Positions 1 to 12,000 of a stretch of 33,175 nt of DNA are shown in pieces (position 1 is the stretch's first letter; every line of letters begins with the position of its first letter). Below the pieces are notes generated by a model that did no database searches, was not told where the DNA came from, and was given only the letters and a program-made list of their open reading frames with translations. This DNA comes from Nostoc sp. JL34 (GTDB lineage Bacteria; Cyanobacteriota; Cyanobacteriia; Cyanobacteriales; Nostocaceae). Both the position numbers and the translations under genes were made by a program. The stretch is from assembly GCF_017114945.1 (NCBI RefSeq), contig NZ_JABXKQ010000084.1, positions 71,234 to 104,408 on the forward strand, given 5' to 3'.

Positions 1-15
1 GGACTGGGGACTGGG
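1..15 (+). repeat. Heptamer STRR copy (ACTGGGG type), left arm
   Basis: GGACTGGGGACTGGG is about two units of a 7-bp repeat of the kind classically described in heterocystous cyanobacteria. It is at the window edge, within the coding linker before the first KS, and has an inverted partner at 90-105. Confidence 0.7.
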
Positions 16-3000
16 AAAACTTGGAAGGGGATTCAGACCTAAACCAAGTTTTGTTGCAAGAGCGTTCGCACGAGAAGAAAACTCTTCCTAGTCCCCAGTC
101 CCCAGGTTCCAGTCCCGAAGCGCCAGCAAGCAGCGATTCCATCTCACAATCCACCAACGAAGATTCGCCATCCCCAAGAGTATCTCCCCAACCTGCCCAA
201 AACCCGATCGCGTCGGATACCGCGAACGCTTTACAAAACGCAAGTAGGTTTGTGCAGGATGACATCGCCATCGTTGGCATTGCTGGCCGTTACCCAGGTG
301 CTAAAAATTTAGATGAATTGTGGGAAGTTCTCAGAACAGGGCGTAGTTGCATTGTCGCGGCGGACAGGTTTCGGCGGTCGAATTTGTCAGATCGCAAACA
401 TTCCGAGACTCCGGCGCGATCGCACTTCGGTGGTTTCCTCAACGATGTTTACCATTTCGATCGTCAACTATTCGGTGTTTCCGAAGAAAGAGCGATCGCT
501 ATGCCCCCAGAGGTGCGTTTATTCCTAGAAATTACCTGGGAAACCTTTGAAGCTGCGGGCTATTCACGGGCAGCCCTAAAACAGTTCCAGCTTAGGGAGA
601 AGAAAGGCATCGGCGTTTTTGTCGGCTCAATGTACAGTCAGTATGCCTGGACTAATCCTTCTAGAAATGAAGCCGTCCTCAGTTCCAACGGTACGGAATG
701 GCAAATTGCCAATCAGGTGTCGCATTTTTTTGATTTGACCGGGCCCAGCCTGGTGCTGAATACCGCTTGCTCCAGTTCGTTGACCGCAATCCATTTAGCT
801 TGTGAAAGCTTGCGACAAGGCAGTTGTTCGATGGCGTTGGCTGGTGGTGTCAATTTGACTTTAGAACCTTCAAAATTCCTATCCCTGGAGCGATCCAACT
901 TCCTTGGTTCTGGACAACACAGCAGAAGCCTTGGTGACGGCGACGGCATGATTCCCAGCGAAGGCGTAGGAGCGTTGCTATTGAAACCGCTCAGTTTGGC
1001 AATTGCGGACAACGACCGGATCGAAGGCATCATCAAAAGCAGCTTTGTGAATCACAGCGGCGGAAGACAGGCATTCACGGCTCCCGATCCAGCCCAACAA
1101 ACTCAGCTGGTGCTGGATTCTATTGCCCGTAGTGGGTGCGACATTGAGACAATTACCTATGTCGAATCGGCGGCGAATGGCTCCAGTCTTGGCGATCCGA
1201 TTGAAATCATTGCGCTGAAGAATGCCTTTGCACAGCTAACTAACAAAACAGGCTTTTGTGCGATTGGTTCGGTTAAATCTAACTTGGGCCACTTGGAAGC
1301 CGCATCGGGCATTTCGCAAATCGCCAAGGTACTATTGCAGTTCCAGCAAAAAACCCTCGTTCCCACCATCAACGCGACGCCTAGAAATCCTCGCATCAAA
1401 CTCGACAATTCACCATTTTACTTACAGGAACAATTGTCGCCCTGGGTTCCTCAGTCAAATTCCCACAATAGCGACCTACCGCGCCGTAGCCTGATTAACT
1501 CTTTTGGCGCAGGCGGTTCTTACGCAAACCTAATCGTGGAGGAATATCAAGAGAAACCCTCAAATACCACATCTAGACCTCATCCGCGCGAAACCTTACT
1601 TGTATTTGCTGCCGCGACCCAGAAAGGACTACAGAGTTACTTGACACGGCTTCAGACCTATTTACGAAAACATCCCGCGATTTCAGTAGCGGATCTCGCT
1701 TCGGCTCTACAGTTACGAGATTGCAACCTTGAGTATCGTTTAGTCGCGATCGCATCCTCAACGAACCGGGCGCTCAATATAGTCGAGCAGTTAGCACGTC
1801 ACGATCTGGATGTTAGCAATCCGGGTATCTACGCATCTTTTGGCGGCGCAGACTTGCCGACACCAAAAGATGCCCAATTGCAATCCGCTATTGACGATCG
1901 CGACCTTATCAGGTTAGCGCGTTACTGGGCTGCTGGTGCAGACATCGATTTTGGTCGGCTGAATCGCGTCGAACCCAAATCGTGCATGGTGTTGCCCGGA
2001 TACGCATTTGAGCATGACAAGGAGTTTTCCTACATCATCCATGATTCCCAGGACGATACCCAAGCAACGGCAGAGCCATCGCTATCGCAGACATCAGGGG
2101 GGAGAACTGCAACATATGTTTACGACGAACCGTTTCTGCAAGACCACACATTGTTGGGCGACCGGGTTCTGTTAGGAGTTACTCATGCCAGTCTAGCGAT
2201 GACAGACTTTTTCCAAAGGTTTCCGCATCAGCGTGCCCTTTGTTTGAAACGCCTCACTTTTGTTCAGCCGATAATTGTTGACCGAGGGGAAGCAGTTACC
2301 GTTGAAATCCACACCTCAGAAATCCCAACAGGATTGAATTTCGAGGCTAGATACCGCCTTACCACCTCGAAACAATTGACGCAAACTGCGGCAACAGGAC
2401 ACTTGCAGCCGGATCTGTACAAAGAGGAATACTTGGACGTAGAACGCCTACTGGAGTCTTGCACTCCAGGCAATTTGGAATCAATCTACCACACTGTTCC
2501 CGCAATTCGCTTGGGGTCTAGTTTCAGGACGATTGAAAGATTATTCCGCACCAGTGATGGTATAATTGCCAGAGTTTGTTTGACCGAACAGAGCCGTCAA
2601 GAGTCCCATACTTATGCTTTACATCCTCTGGCGATTAACAGCGCTTTCCTGGCCGCAGCACCCCTGCTTGCAGATGCAATTGGTAACGATTCTAACTACT
2701 TGCCGTTTGGCATCAGGGAAATCTATTGTGTCAAAGTTGAAAAAGGGCGATCGCTCGATCGTTGCTGGGTATATACTCGGTTAGTCAAGAATTCTGGCGA
2801 ACTGATTCTGTTTGATGCAGATATTATTTCTGATAACTCATTAGTGGTTGCCCGCTTGCGAGGTTGTTCGTTAAAGCTTCTCCATGACCGAAAAGAACCT
2901 CAACAGGCTTCACCGGAATCACCAAAAGCTGCTTCAATTGACGCATCGATCCTTGAGACAAGTCTGGCTGCCGATGTGCTGCGTTATCTAATCGACAAAA

Positions 3001-6000
3001 TCAACATCACGGCGCAGATATCGATCGGCGAAACGGAGGTGAATACCAATTTGATGCAGTTAGGTCTGGGATCGGCCGAATTGGTGGCGATCGCAGCCAG
3101 CATCGAACAGGATACCGACCTGGAACTAAATGCCACATTGTTCTTTGAATACCCCAGCCTCATGGAGGTAGTGAATTTTTTCGTAGACTCACATCCTGCT
3201 GCTTTTCTACAACTGCTTGGTGAAAGGAGAACCCAGCACAGAACCACTCCAGAAAAGTTAGATAGATCGAGATCGGAACGCCACGAAAAGGTGTCAGCAA
3301 AATTGCATGGCGATATTGCAGTCATCGGTATGCACAGCACTTACGCCGAATGCGAGGATCTCAATCGGTTTTGGCAGATGATCCGTGACGGCAGAGATGT
3401 AATTCGGGAAGTGCCCCGCGATCGCTGGGATTATCGTCCCTGGTTTGACCCTAATCCTGGTTCCGAAGACAAAACCTACTGCAAATGGGGCAGCTTCATC
3501 AAAGATGCAGACAAATTCGATGCCGCCTTTTTCAATATTTCCCCGCGAGAAGCGATGTGGATGGACCCGCAGAATCGCTTGCTAATGCAAAGTATGTATG
3601 CAGCAGCAGAAGATGCCGGGGTGGTTAATCAGTTGCGTGGCAGTAACACAGGTGTCTTCGCCGGCATCTGTTTTGATGATTACGCAGAGAAAATTGTCGA
3701 GTTGGGCTTACCGCTTGATATCTATACTGGGACGGGACGAAGTGGCATCAGTGCCAACCGGATTTCATTCTGGTTCGATTTCAAGGGGCCGAGTATGGTA
3801 ATTAATACAGCCTGCTCTTCGTCTTTGGTGGCGCTGCATTACGCCTGTCAAGCACTGCGAAACAAGGAATGCGAAATGGCGTTTGTGGGTGGTGCTAACC
3901 TGCTACTCTCGTCGTTGCACTACCGCTATTTTTCCAAATTGGGAGCGTTATCTCCAACTGGGCATTGTCATACATTTGATGCTGCCGCTGACGGTTATGT
4001 GCCAGCCGAATGTATTGCTAGTGTACTGCTCAAACCCCTGGATCAGGCAGAGAAAGATGGCGATCGCATCCACGCAGTCATCAAGGGATCTGCCTTTGCA
4101 CACGGAGGCTACACACCGTCTCTGTCTGCACCCAGCGTCGCGGGTGAGGAAAACGTGATTGTCAAAGCATGGGAAGATGCCGGGATCGATCCCGAAACGC
4201 TAACCTATATAGAAGCTCACGGCACTGGAACCAAGCTCGGCGATCCGATCGAAACCAACAGTCTCAAGAACGCATTTGCCCGGTATACTAGTAAAATCGG
4301 ATTTTGCGCGATCGGCTCGGTGAAAGCAAATATCGGTCATGCAGAGGGTGCTGCTGGCATCACCGGGCTGATTAAAGTAATACTACAGATCAAACATTGC
4401 CAGATTCCCCCTGTTGCCAATCTCAAGCAGCCCAACCCTTACCTGAAGTTGGAAGGCTCACCGCTTTATATCAATCGCGAACTAACTGATTGGGAGAGCG
4501 AAGGCGTTAGACGAGCGGGTATCAGTTCTTTTGGTTTTTCCGGTGCTTTTGCACACGCCGTTATTGAAGAGTATCGTAGTTATATTGATACTAGATGCGA
4601 GTTTTCCGGCCCCTTCCCAATCGTCCTTTCTGCAAAGAACAACGAGTGTCTCAAAGGTCAAGTCGCCAACTTGGTAGCATTCTTAGAAGAGAATTGGTCT
4701 AAAAATCTCCAGGACGAAGAAAACTTCCTGGCAAACCTGTCCTACACGCTGCAAGTTGGACGAGAAGCGATGCAAACACGTCTCGGCTTTGTGGTTGAGT
4801 CGATGGACGAACTGAGAAATAAGCTGCAAATGGCCTGGAACGATTCGGATACCAAATCGGGATTGTTCTACGGAGACATCAAATCTGGCAAGGAATATCT
4901 GGCTAGTCTTTTGGCAAACAGGGATGTGTCTGAAGTCATCACAGGTTGGATGAATAACTGTGAATATGCTGCTTTAGTTGATGGCTGGACTAAGGGCATG
5001 ACCGTTGAGTGGAGCAAACTTTATGTCAAGGGATTTCCCCAGCGAATTAGTCTGCCTACTTATGCTTTTGCCCGCGAAAGTTATTGGATTTGCCCGCTTA
5101 ATGGCGATGAGGAGGATCTGAAGGCAACGCAGTCAGATTTGGCGCAAGATGAGGCGCAGGCGAAGCTGTACGCCTTGGTGCCGTGCTGGAATGCAATACC
5201 TTTACTGAAAGCAAACCTGCCTTTTAGCGATCGCACACAGCGAACGTTGATTATTGGTGTAGATGCGGAACTCAAAGACGATCTGAGAGCTTGCTTCAAT
5301 CACGCATCCTATTTTGGCGATATGGCAAAAAACCGGATTGAGTCTCTCAAAGGCAGGTTAAAGACAGATTCGCCTTGGCAGCACATTATCATTGTTGTTC
5401 CTGAAGATAACTGTTCGTTGCTGGATGATGGTAGAGTGTTGTCTGCACAAGAGGGCGGGATACTTTCGGTCTTTCGGATCGTCAAGTCCCTGCTCTCGGC
5501 TGGCTACGCTACAGAAAATCTGGCTCTTACTTTTCTGACGACGCAGATTGCTGCTATTAATAAAGATGAGTTGTCAAATCCGGTGCATTCCGCCGTGCAT
5601 GGTTTTGCAGGTGTCCTTGCCAAAGAACTGCCTTCTTGGAACGTCCGCGCTTTGGATCTGCAAAAAGGGCGATCGCTTTCGTCTGTCGATCTAGAACATT
5701 TTCCCGATGATAGCGCAGGCAAGGTTTTCGCTTGGCGAGACGGGGAATGGTATCAACAGACTCCCATCCCAATGCGGAACGTTCCCACCCCTGAAGCTGA
5801 TGAGTTTCATTCTGCTTATAAAAACCGTGGTGTCTACGTCGTTATCGGCGGGGCGGGTGGCATAGGCAGTGCTTGGTCGCGCTTCGTTATGGAAAATTAC
5901 GATGCCAAAGTCATCTGGATCGGTCGTCGGCAAATTGACGATAAAATTCGTCAAAAAATTGACACGTTAAAACAAATTGGTCACGCTCCAGAATATTTAC

Positions 6001-9000
6001 AGGCTGACGCATCCAATCGAGAATCACTTACTGAAGCGTACAAGTCCATCAAGTCTCGGTACTCCCAAATACATGGTGTCATTCATTCGGCTGTTGGGCA
6101 ATTCGACCAAAGCCTCAGTGAAATGGACGAGAACCGATTTCGCTCTATTTTGTCATCCAAGATCGATGTTAGTGTGAATATGGCAACCGTGTTTAAACAC
6201 GAGCCATTAGATTTCATGCTGTTTTTTTCCTCTATTATTTCTTTAACTCGCGGTGGGGGTATGAGCGGTTATGCCGCAGGCTGCGCGTTCAAGGACTCTT
6301 TCGCAATCGAGTTGAACCGTTGCCTCCCATTCCCTGTAAAAGTTGTAAATTGGGGGTACTGGAACGTAGGGACTGGTAACACCATCCCTGACGCCACGAA
6401 AATCCGCATGAAACAGTGCGGGATTGAGCCGATCGCATCGCAACAGGGTTTAGAAGCGCTGTCAGCCTTTCTAGTCAGCCCTCTGCCTCAACTTGCTCTC
6501 TTGAAAACCACTAGTTTAGACAGGCTCGATTTGGTCAAGGACGATGAGTGGCTTGATGTTTATCCTCCGGTCAATCCGTCTTGTATTGAGTCGGCACTCA
6601 GCCAAATTCCTTGGCATTCCGATCGCGTTGCAGCCATAGCAAAGCAATATCTAGAACCGATTGCAGCCATAGAAACCTTGCTACTGAAACTGCTGCATGG
6701 CACACTGGCAAGCCTTGACTTGTTGCATCCACGTGCCACTCTGTCACCCTCTCTTCCAGAATTCTATCAACTCTGGTTGCAAGAGAGTCGTCGGCTGGCG
6801 ATCGCAGTCGTCCCCGATAGCGTCCAAGGGAATCTCGCTGATATCTGGGACGAATGGAATCGCCAGAAAATTGATTGGGACAGTATGCCTCATATCCAGT
6901 CAATCGTCATGCTGGTGGATGTTTGTATGCGCGAACTTCCAGCGATTCTGAAGGCAGAAAAGCGAGCAACAGATATCATGTTCCCCAATGGTTCCATGTC
7001 ACTGGTAGAAGGAATCTACGAAAGGAATGCGATCGCCACGCATTTCAACGAACTGCTTGCCCAAACTGTAGTTAACTACCTACAGGAAACATGCCGGGTC
7101 GATGCGTTGACACCTATACGAATTCTGGAAATTGGCGCTGGCACAGGAGCGACGACAGCAACTGTATTACACCATCTCGAACCTTTTGGCAATCTCGTTG
7201 GCGAATATCTTTATACAGACATTTCCCCAGCATTTCTGGTGCGCGCAAAAAGACACTTCGCACCCAAGTATCCGTTTTTGCAGACACAATTGTTTGACGT
7301 TGACCAGCCTCTATCGAAGCAGGGCATTCCAATCGGCTCTTTTGATATAGTTATTGCCACCAACTGTATCCATGCAACAGCCAATATTCGCCGCTCTCTA
7401 CGTAACGCTAAAGCCGCCTTGCGCGGACAAGGCGTGATTTTCCTCAATGAAATTACCCAAACTTCATTAATTTCCCACCTCACTTTCGGTTTGTTGGCAG
7501 GATGGTGGTTAGCTGAAGATGCACGAGTGCCTGGATCGCCGTTCCTGCTAGCAGAAGACTGGAAACGAGTTCTCCAGCAAGAGGGTTTCCAAGCGATCGC
7601 TTACCCGGCGCCTTCGGCTGATTCGTTGGGACAACAGGTGATTGTCGCTGTTAGTGACGGTGTTGTTCGCCAGCCAGAATCGATCTCTTCCGTACCTTCT
7701 CCAAAACAGCAAGCACTTAACTTTAGGCAACCGAACGACAAGGAAGGCGCTTCATCTGCATTGAAGGAATTGAAGGAAAAGGGGACGACTTACTTCAAAC
7801 AACTGATCGGTGAGGTTCTGATGATGGATGGAAACCGAATCGATTCATCAGAACCCCTCGCCGTTTATGGTGTTGATTCCATAATCATCGCGCAGTTGGC
7901 CAATGCGCTCAACAAAAACTTTGAAGGTGTGAAGGCGGGATTGCTTTTTGAAGCATCAACGATTGATGCCTTAGTCAACCATTTCGCCGAAACTCAACGG
8001 ACAAACTTTGCGAAGCTGGTAAAATTGGAAGACCATCCTGAGCCGAAAGGAGCCATCCAAGAAAGCACTGCAAATAAGCAGCCGTCTACAGATTTTGCAG
8101 CCAAGACCATCGCCTTAGATCAGTCGCGTGACCCAATCGAAGATGCGATCGCCGTAATTGGGATGAGCGGTAGATTTCCCCAGGCTAAGACCCTAACAGA
8201 ATTTTGGGAAAACCTGCAATCGGGAAGAGATTGCATCACTGACTTGCAAAACAACCGATGGAACATGGATGGCTTCTTTGAAGCCGATCCGAAGATGGCA
8301 CGGGAACAAGGAAAAAGTTACTGCAAATGGGGCGCATTTTTAGAAGACTTTGACACTTTTGACCCGCTATTTTTTAATATATCGCCACGAGAAGCGGCTC
8401 AAATCGATCCCCAGGCAAGGGTATTCTTGCAGGAATGCTGGCGTGCATTTGAAGATGCAGGATATTCGCCGTCAGGACTCGACGATGCGGTGCGCGATCG
8501 CATCGGGGTATATGGTGCAGTCACCAAGGTGGGATTCAACACTTCTTTTGCCGCTATGGTCAATCGCGTCTCCCATGCGATGGATCTTCGAGGGGGAAGC
8601 GTCGCCGTGGATACAATGTGTTCCTCAGCCCTCGTAGCGCTGCACCAGGGGTGTGAAGCACTGCGTCGCGGCGACCTACAAATGGCGATCGTTGGCGCGG
8701 TCAATCTGTATCTCGATCCAAGAAATTATAAGTATCTCTGCGAGGTCGGCTTGCTGGCTGAATCGAAGATGCCAAGAGTCTTTGGCGAAGGCGGAACTGG
8801 CTTTGTACCTGGAGAAGGTGTCGGAGCTGTTGTCCTGAAGCGTCTTGAGGATGCACATCGGGACAACGATTCTATTGTTGCGGTTATTCGCAGCAGTGCC
8901 GTAAATCATAGCGGTCGAGCCAACGCTTACGGTGCTCCAAACCCGCTTCGCCAAGCTGAGGTTATTAGTCAGGCGCTCGATCGCGGTGGCATCGATCCCA

Positions 9001-12000
9001 GGTCAGTGGGTTACATCGAATCAGCAGCAATGGGATTGGAGATGGCAGACTCCCTGGAGTTGAATGCCCTGAAAAAAGTGTTTGGCGATCGCGCTGAGGA
9101 TCGTTGGCAATGTTACCGACTGGGATCGCTCAAATCGACGATTGGACATGGCGAGTCCGTTTCGGCAATGGCGCAGTTTATCAAGGTCGTGCTACAGCTA
9201 AAGCACAGAAAACTTTGTCCGACAAAAGTGGTCAGACCGCTTAATCCAGATATCGATTTTGCCTCACTTCCGTTTCAGTTGCAGACAGAACTTGAGCCTT
9301 GGTCGCCGTTGACGATTGATGGCATCTGTTTGCCTAGACGAGCGGGCATTACTGCGCTCGGATCTGGTGGTGTCAATGCTCATTTGATTGTTGAAGAATA
9401 TCCGCGAGAGCCAAGTGCAGAGACTCTGAAACTTGCCCAGGATTCGCCCCAAATCATCATTTTATCTGCCAAAAACGACGATCGCCGGCAAGCTCAAATA
9501 TCTCAATTGATCGAGTTTCTCGATCGCAATCGAGACGTTTCCTTGGCGGATCTGGCCTTCACGCTCCAGCTAGGGCGCGAGGCGATGGCATCGAGAGTGG
9601 CACTGGTTGTCAACAGCATTGAGGAGTTGAGGAGTAGGCTGACTCATATATTACACACCAAAGGTAATTTGTCAAGTAATATTCCTATTTATTTCGGAAA
9701 TATTACCGAAACCGACAACTCATGGCAAACGCTACTGGCTGGTGGTGCCGACGCGATGGTGTTACAGCTATTCCTTGAACAACGAAACTACGAAAAACTT
9801 GCCCAATTCTGGGTTCAGGGTGGCAAGATTCCTTGGGTGTCGCTTTGGGAACAGAAACAGGTTCAGAGGATTTCTTTGCCCACTTATCCATTTGAGAAAC
9901 GGTGTTTCTGGGAAGTTGCCAGCAGTGCTAATTCAGATGAACCGAAGTTTAACGGGGCGATCGCCCAGGGCAAATCCAACCCAAACGACGCAAGTCAGAG
10001 CGTGCAGGAAATTGTCACCGCAATTGTGGCTAAATCCATTGGCCTCACCGAAAGTGAAATTAGACCGCACCTATCCCTCTGGCAACTAGGCGTTGATTCG
10101 ATTCGCAGTATGGAAATCGCCCGGCGGCTGCAAAAACGTTTCCAGGTCGAGATCGGGCATCGCGAACTAGCAGACTATGGAACCGTGGAGGCTCTGTGCC
10201 GCCTAATTGATCAAAAACGGGCAGCGATCGCTCTGAATGTGACAAGTGAAACAGAGTCAGTTTCCGAGCCACAAACAACCAGCAAGGTGCGTGTATCGAC
10301 TTTTCCCCTGTCTGAAGGACAACGCGGATTGTGGCTGTTGCACCAGTTGGTTCCGAAGATGTCGGCTTACAACGTGCCTGTAACGCTACAATTCGATCGG
10401 CTCGTTAATGTTAATGCCATCAAACAAGCAGCATCCTTCCTAATGGAGCGTCACCCGATGCTGCGATCGCAATTCCACACTGACGACAAAGGAAATCCCA
10501 TCCAAACCATTCGTTCGCAGACGGAGTTTTTCTTCGAGGATGGCGATCGCGATTTCGCAACGGATGCAGTGTTACAAGATCGGTTAAGATCCGCCGCCGA
10601 TCGAGTTTTCGATCTGGAAAGCGATCCACTTGTTCGCCTTCATCTCTTTCACCAGTCGCAGAACCGCCACAAGTTACTAATTGTGATTCATCATCTGGTG
10701 GTTGACGGGTCGTCTTTGCCCATTCTGCTGCACGACTTCCTGCACGCCTACGCCGCGTTCTCAAAAGGAAGCGAACCTGCAATTGCTTCGCCAGAGAGCG
10801 CCGACTATGCAGATTTTGTTGCTTGGGAACAGGCATTAATCTGTAGCGAACGCGGCAAAGCCAGTCTATCCTATTGGAAAAAGCAACTGAGCGGGACTCT
10901 GCCACTGCTGGCGTTGCCATTCGACCGGGAGCGCCCCCCCAGCCAAACCTATGCAGGCACGACAATCTCCAGTAAGTTGGAGTCAAATATTACCCACCAG
11001 CTTCGGTCTTTGGCCAAGAATCAGAATGTCAGCTTGTTCGTGTTACTGCTCGGAATCTATCAGGCATTGCTGGCTCGATATACGCTTCAAAGCGACATCA
11101 TTGTTGGCGTTGCGAGTGCAGGAAGACCTGAAGATCGATTTGCCAACACTGTGGGCTACTTGATTAATATGGTTCCGATTAGAACGCAAATTAATGTCAA
11201 GGAGCCGTTTGCTGAGTTGTTGCAGCGCCTCAAAATCACGGTAGCCGATGGACTGGATCATGGGTACTTCCCGTTTCCCAAACAGGTTTCCGAACTTTGC
11301 ATTTCTCGCGATCTAGCGCATTCCCCGGTGTTCCAAACCTCCTTTGCAATGCAAAGTTTCTGGAGACCAGAGGTAGAACAGACATTGCAAGATCAGTTGG
11401 AGGGCGTTTCGGTAGTAGCAGGGCCTAGTCCGGCAGGGGAAATCGAACTCCGCCTGGAAATCGTTGAGCAATGCAACGAAATCTTGCTGAATATGGCGTA
11501 TAATACCGACCTTTTTGAGCAAGCTACTATCGTCCGGCTGGCAGAACATTTTAGCAACCTGGTAAAAGCGGTCTGCCAAAATCCCAATCAACCGATTCAT
11601 AGCTTGGAGTTACTGAGTAACGACGAACAAAGAAAGCTGCTGAATAAATGCAGCATTGGTGATCGCGTCCACAAAAAAGCTGATGACCTACAGAAATGCG
11701 TCCACCACCTATTTGAGATCCAAGCACAGAAAACACCCGAAGCAGTCGCAGTTATCCACAATCAGCGAGCGCTGACGTATTTGGAATTAGATCGGCAATC
11801 TGCTGGATTAGCTAACCGTCTGCGGGAAATGGGTGTTATACCTGGCACGATTGTGGGTATATTCACTGAACGCTCCATTTCCCAGGTAGTGGCGATTCTC
11901 GCAGTTCTGAAGGCGGGGGCTGCCTACTTGCCGCTCGATCCGGCTTATCCGCAGCAACGTCTGACTTTTGTCATCGAAGATGCAGAGCCGATCGTTATTC

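Noticed and set aside
21..23. TTG as start of the first megasynthase
   Set aside because: No ribosome site, the frame is open upstream, and it falls in a Pro/Ser-rich interdomain linker; the gene is cut by the window edge.
485..505. Repeated GCGATCGC octamers throughout as regulatory sites
   Set aside because: These are HIP1 sequences, abundant across cyanobacterial genomes and here mostly within coding sequence.
10420..10986. Long minus-strand open frame (188 codons) opposite the condensation domain
   Set aside because: Arg/Ala-rich shadow of a clear condensation domain on the plus strand; no domain pattern of its own.
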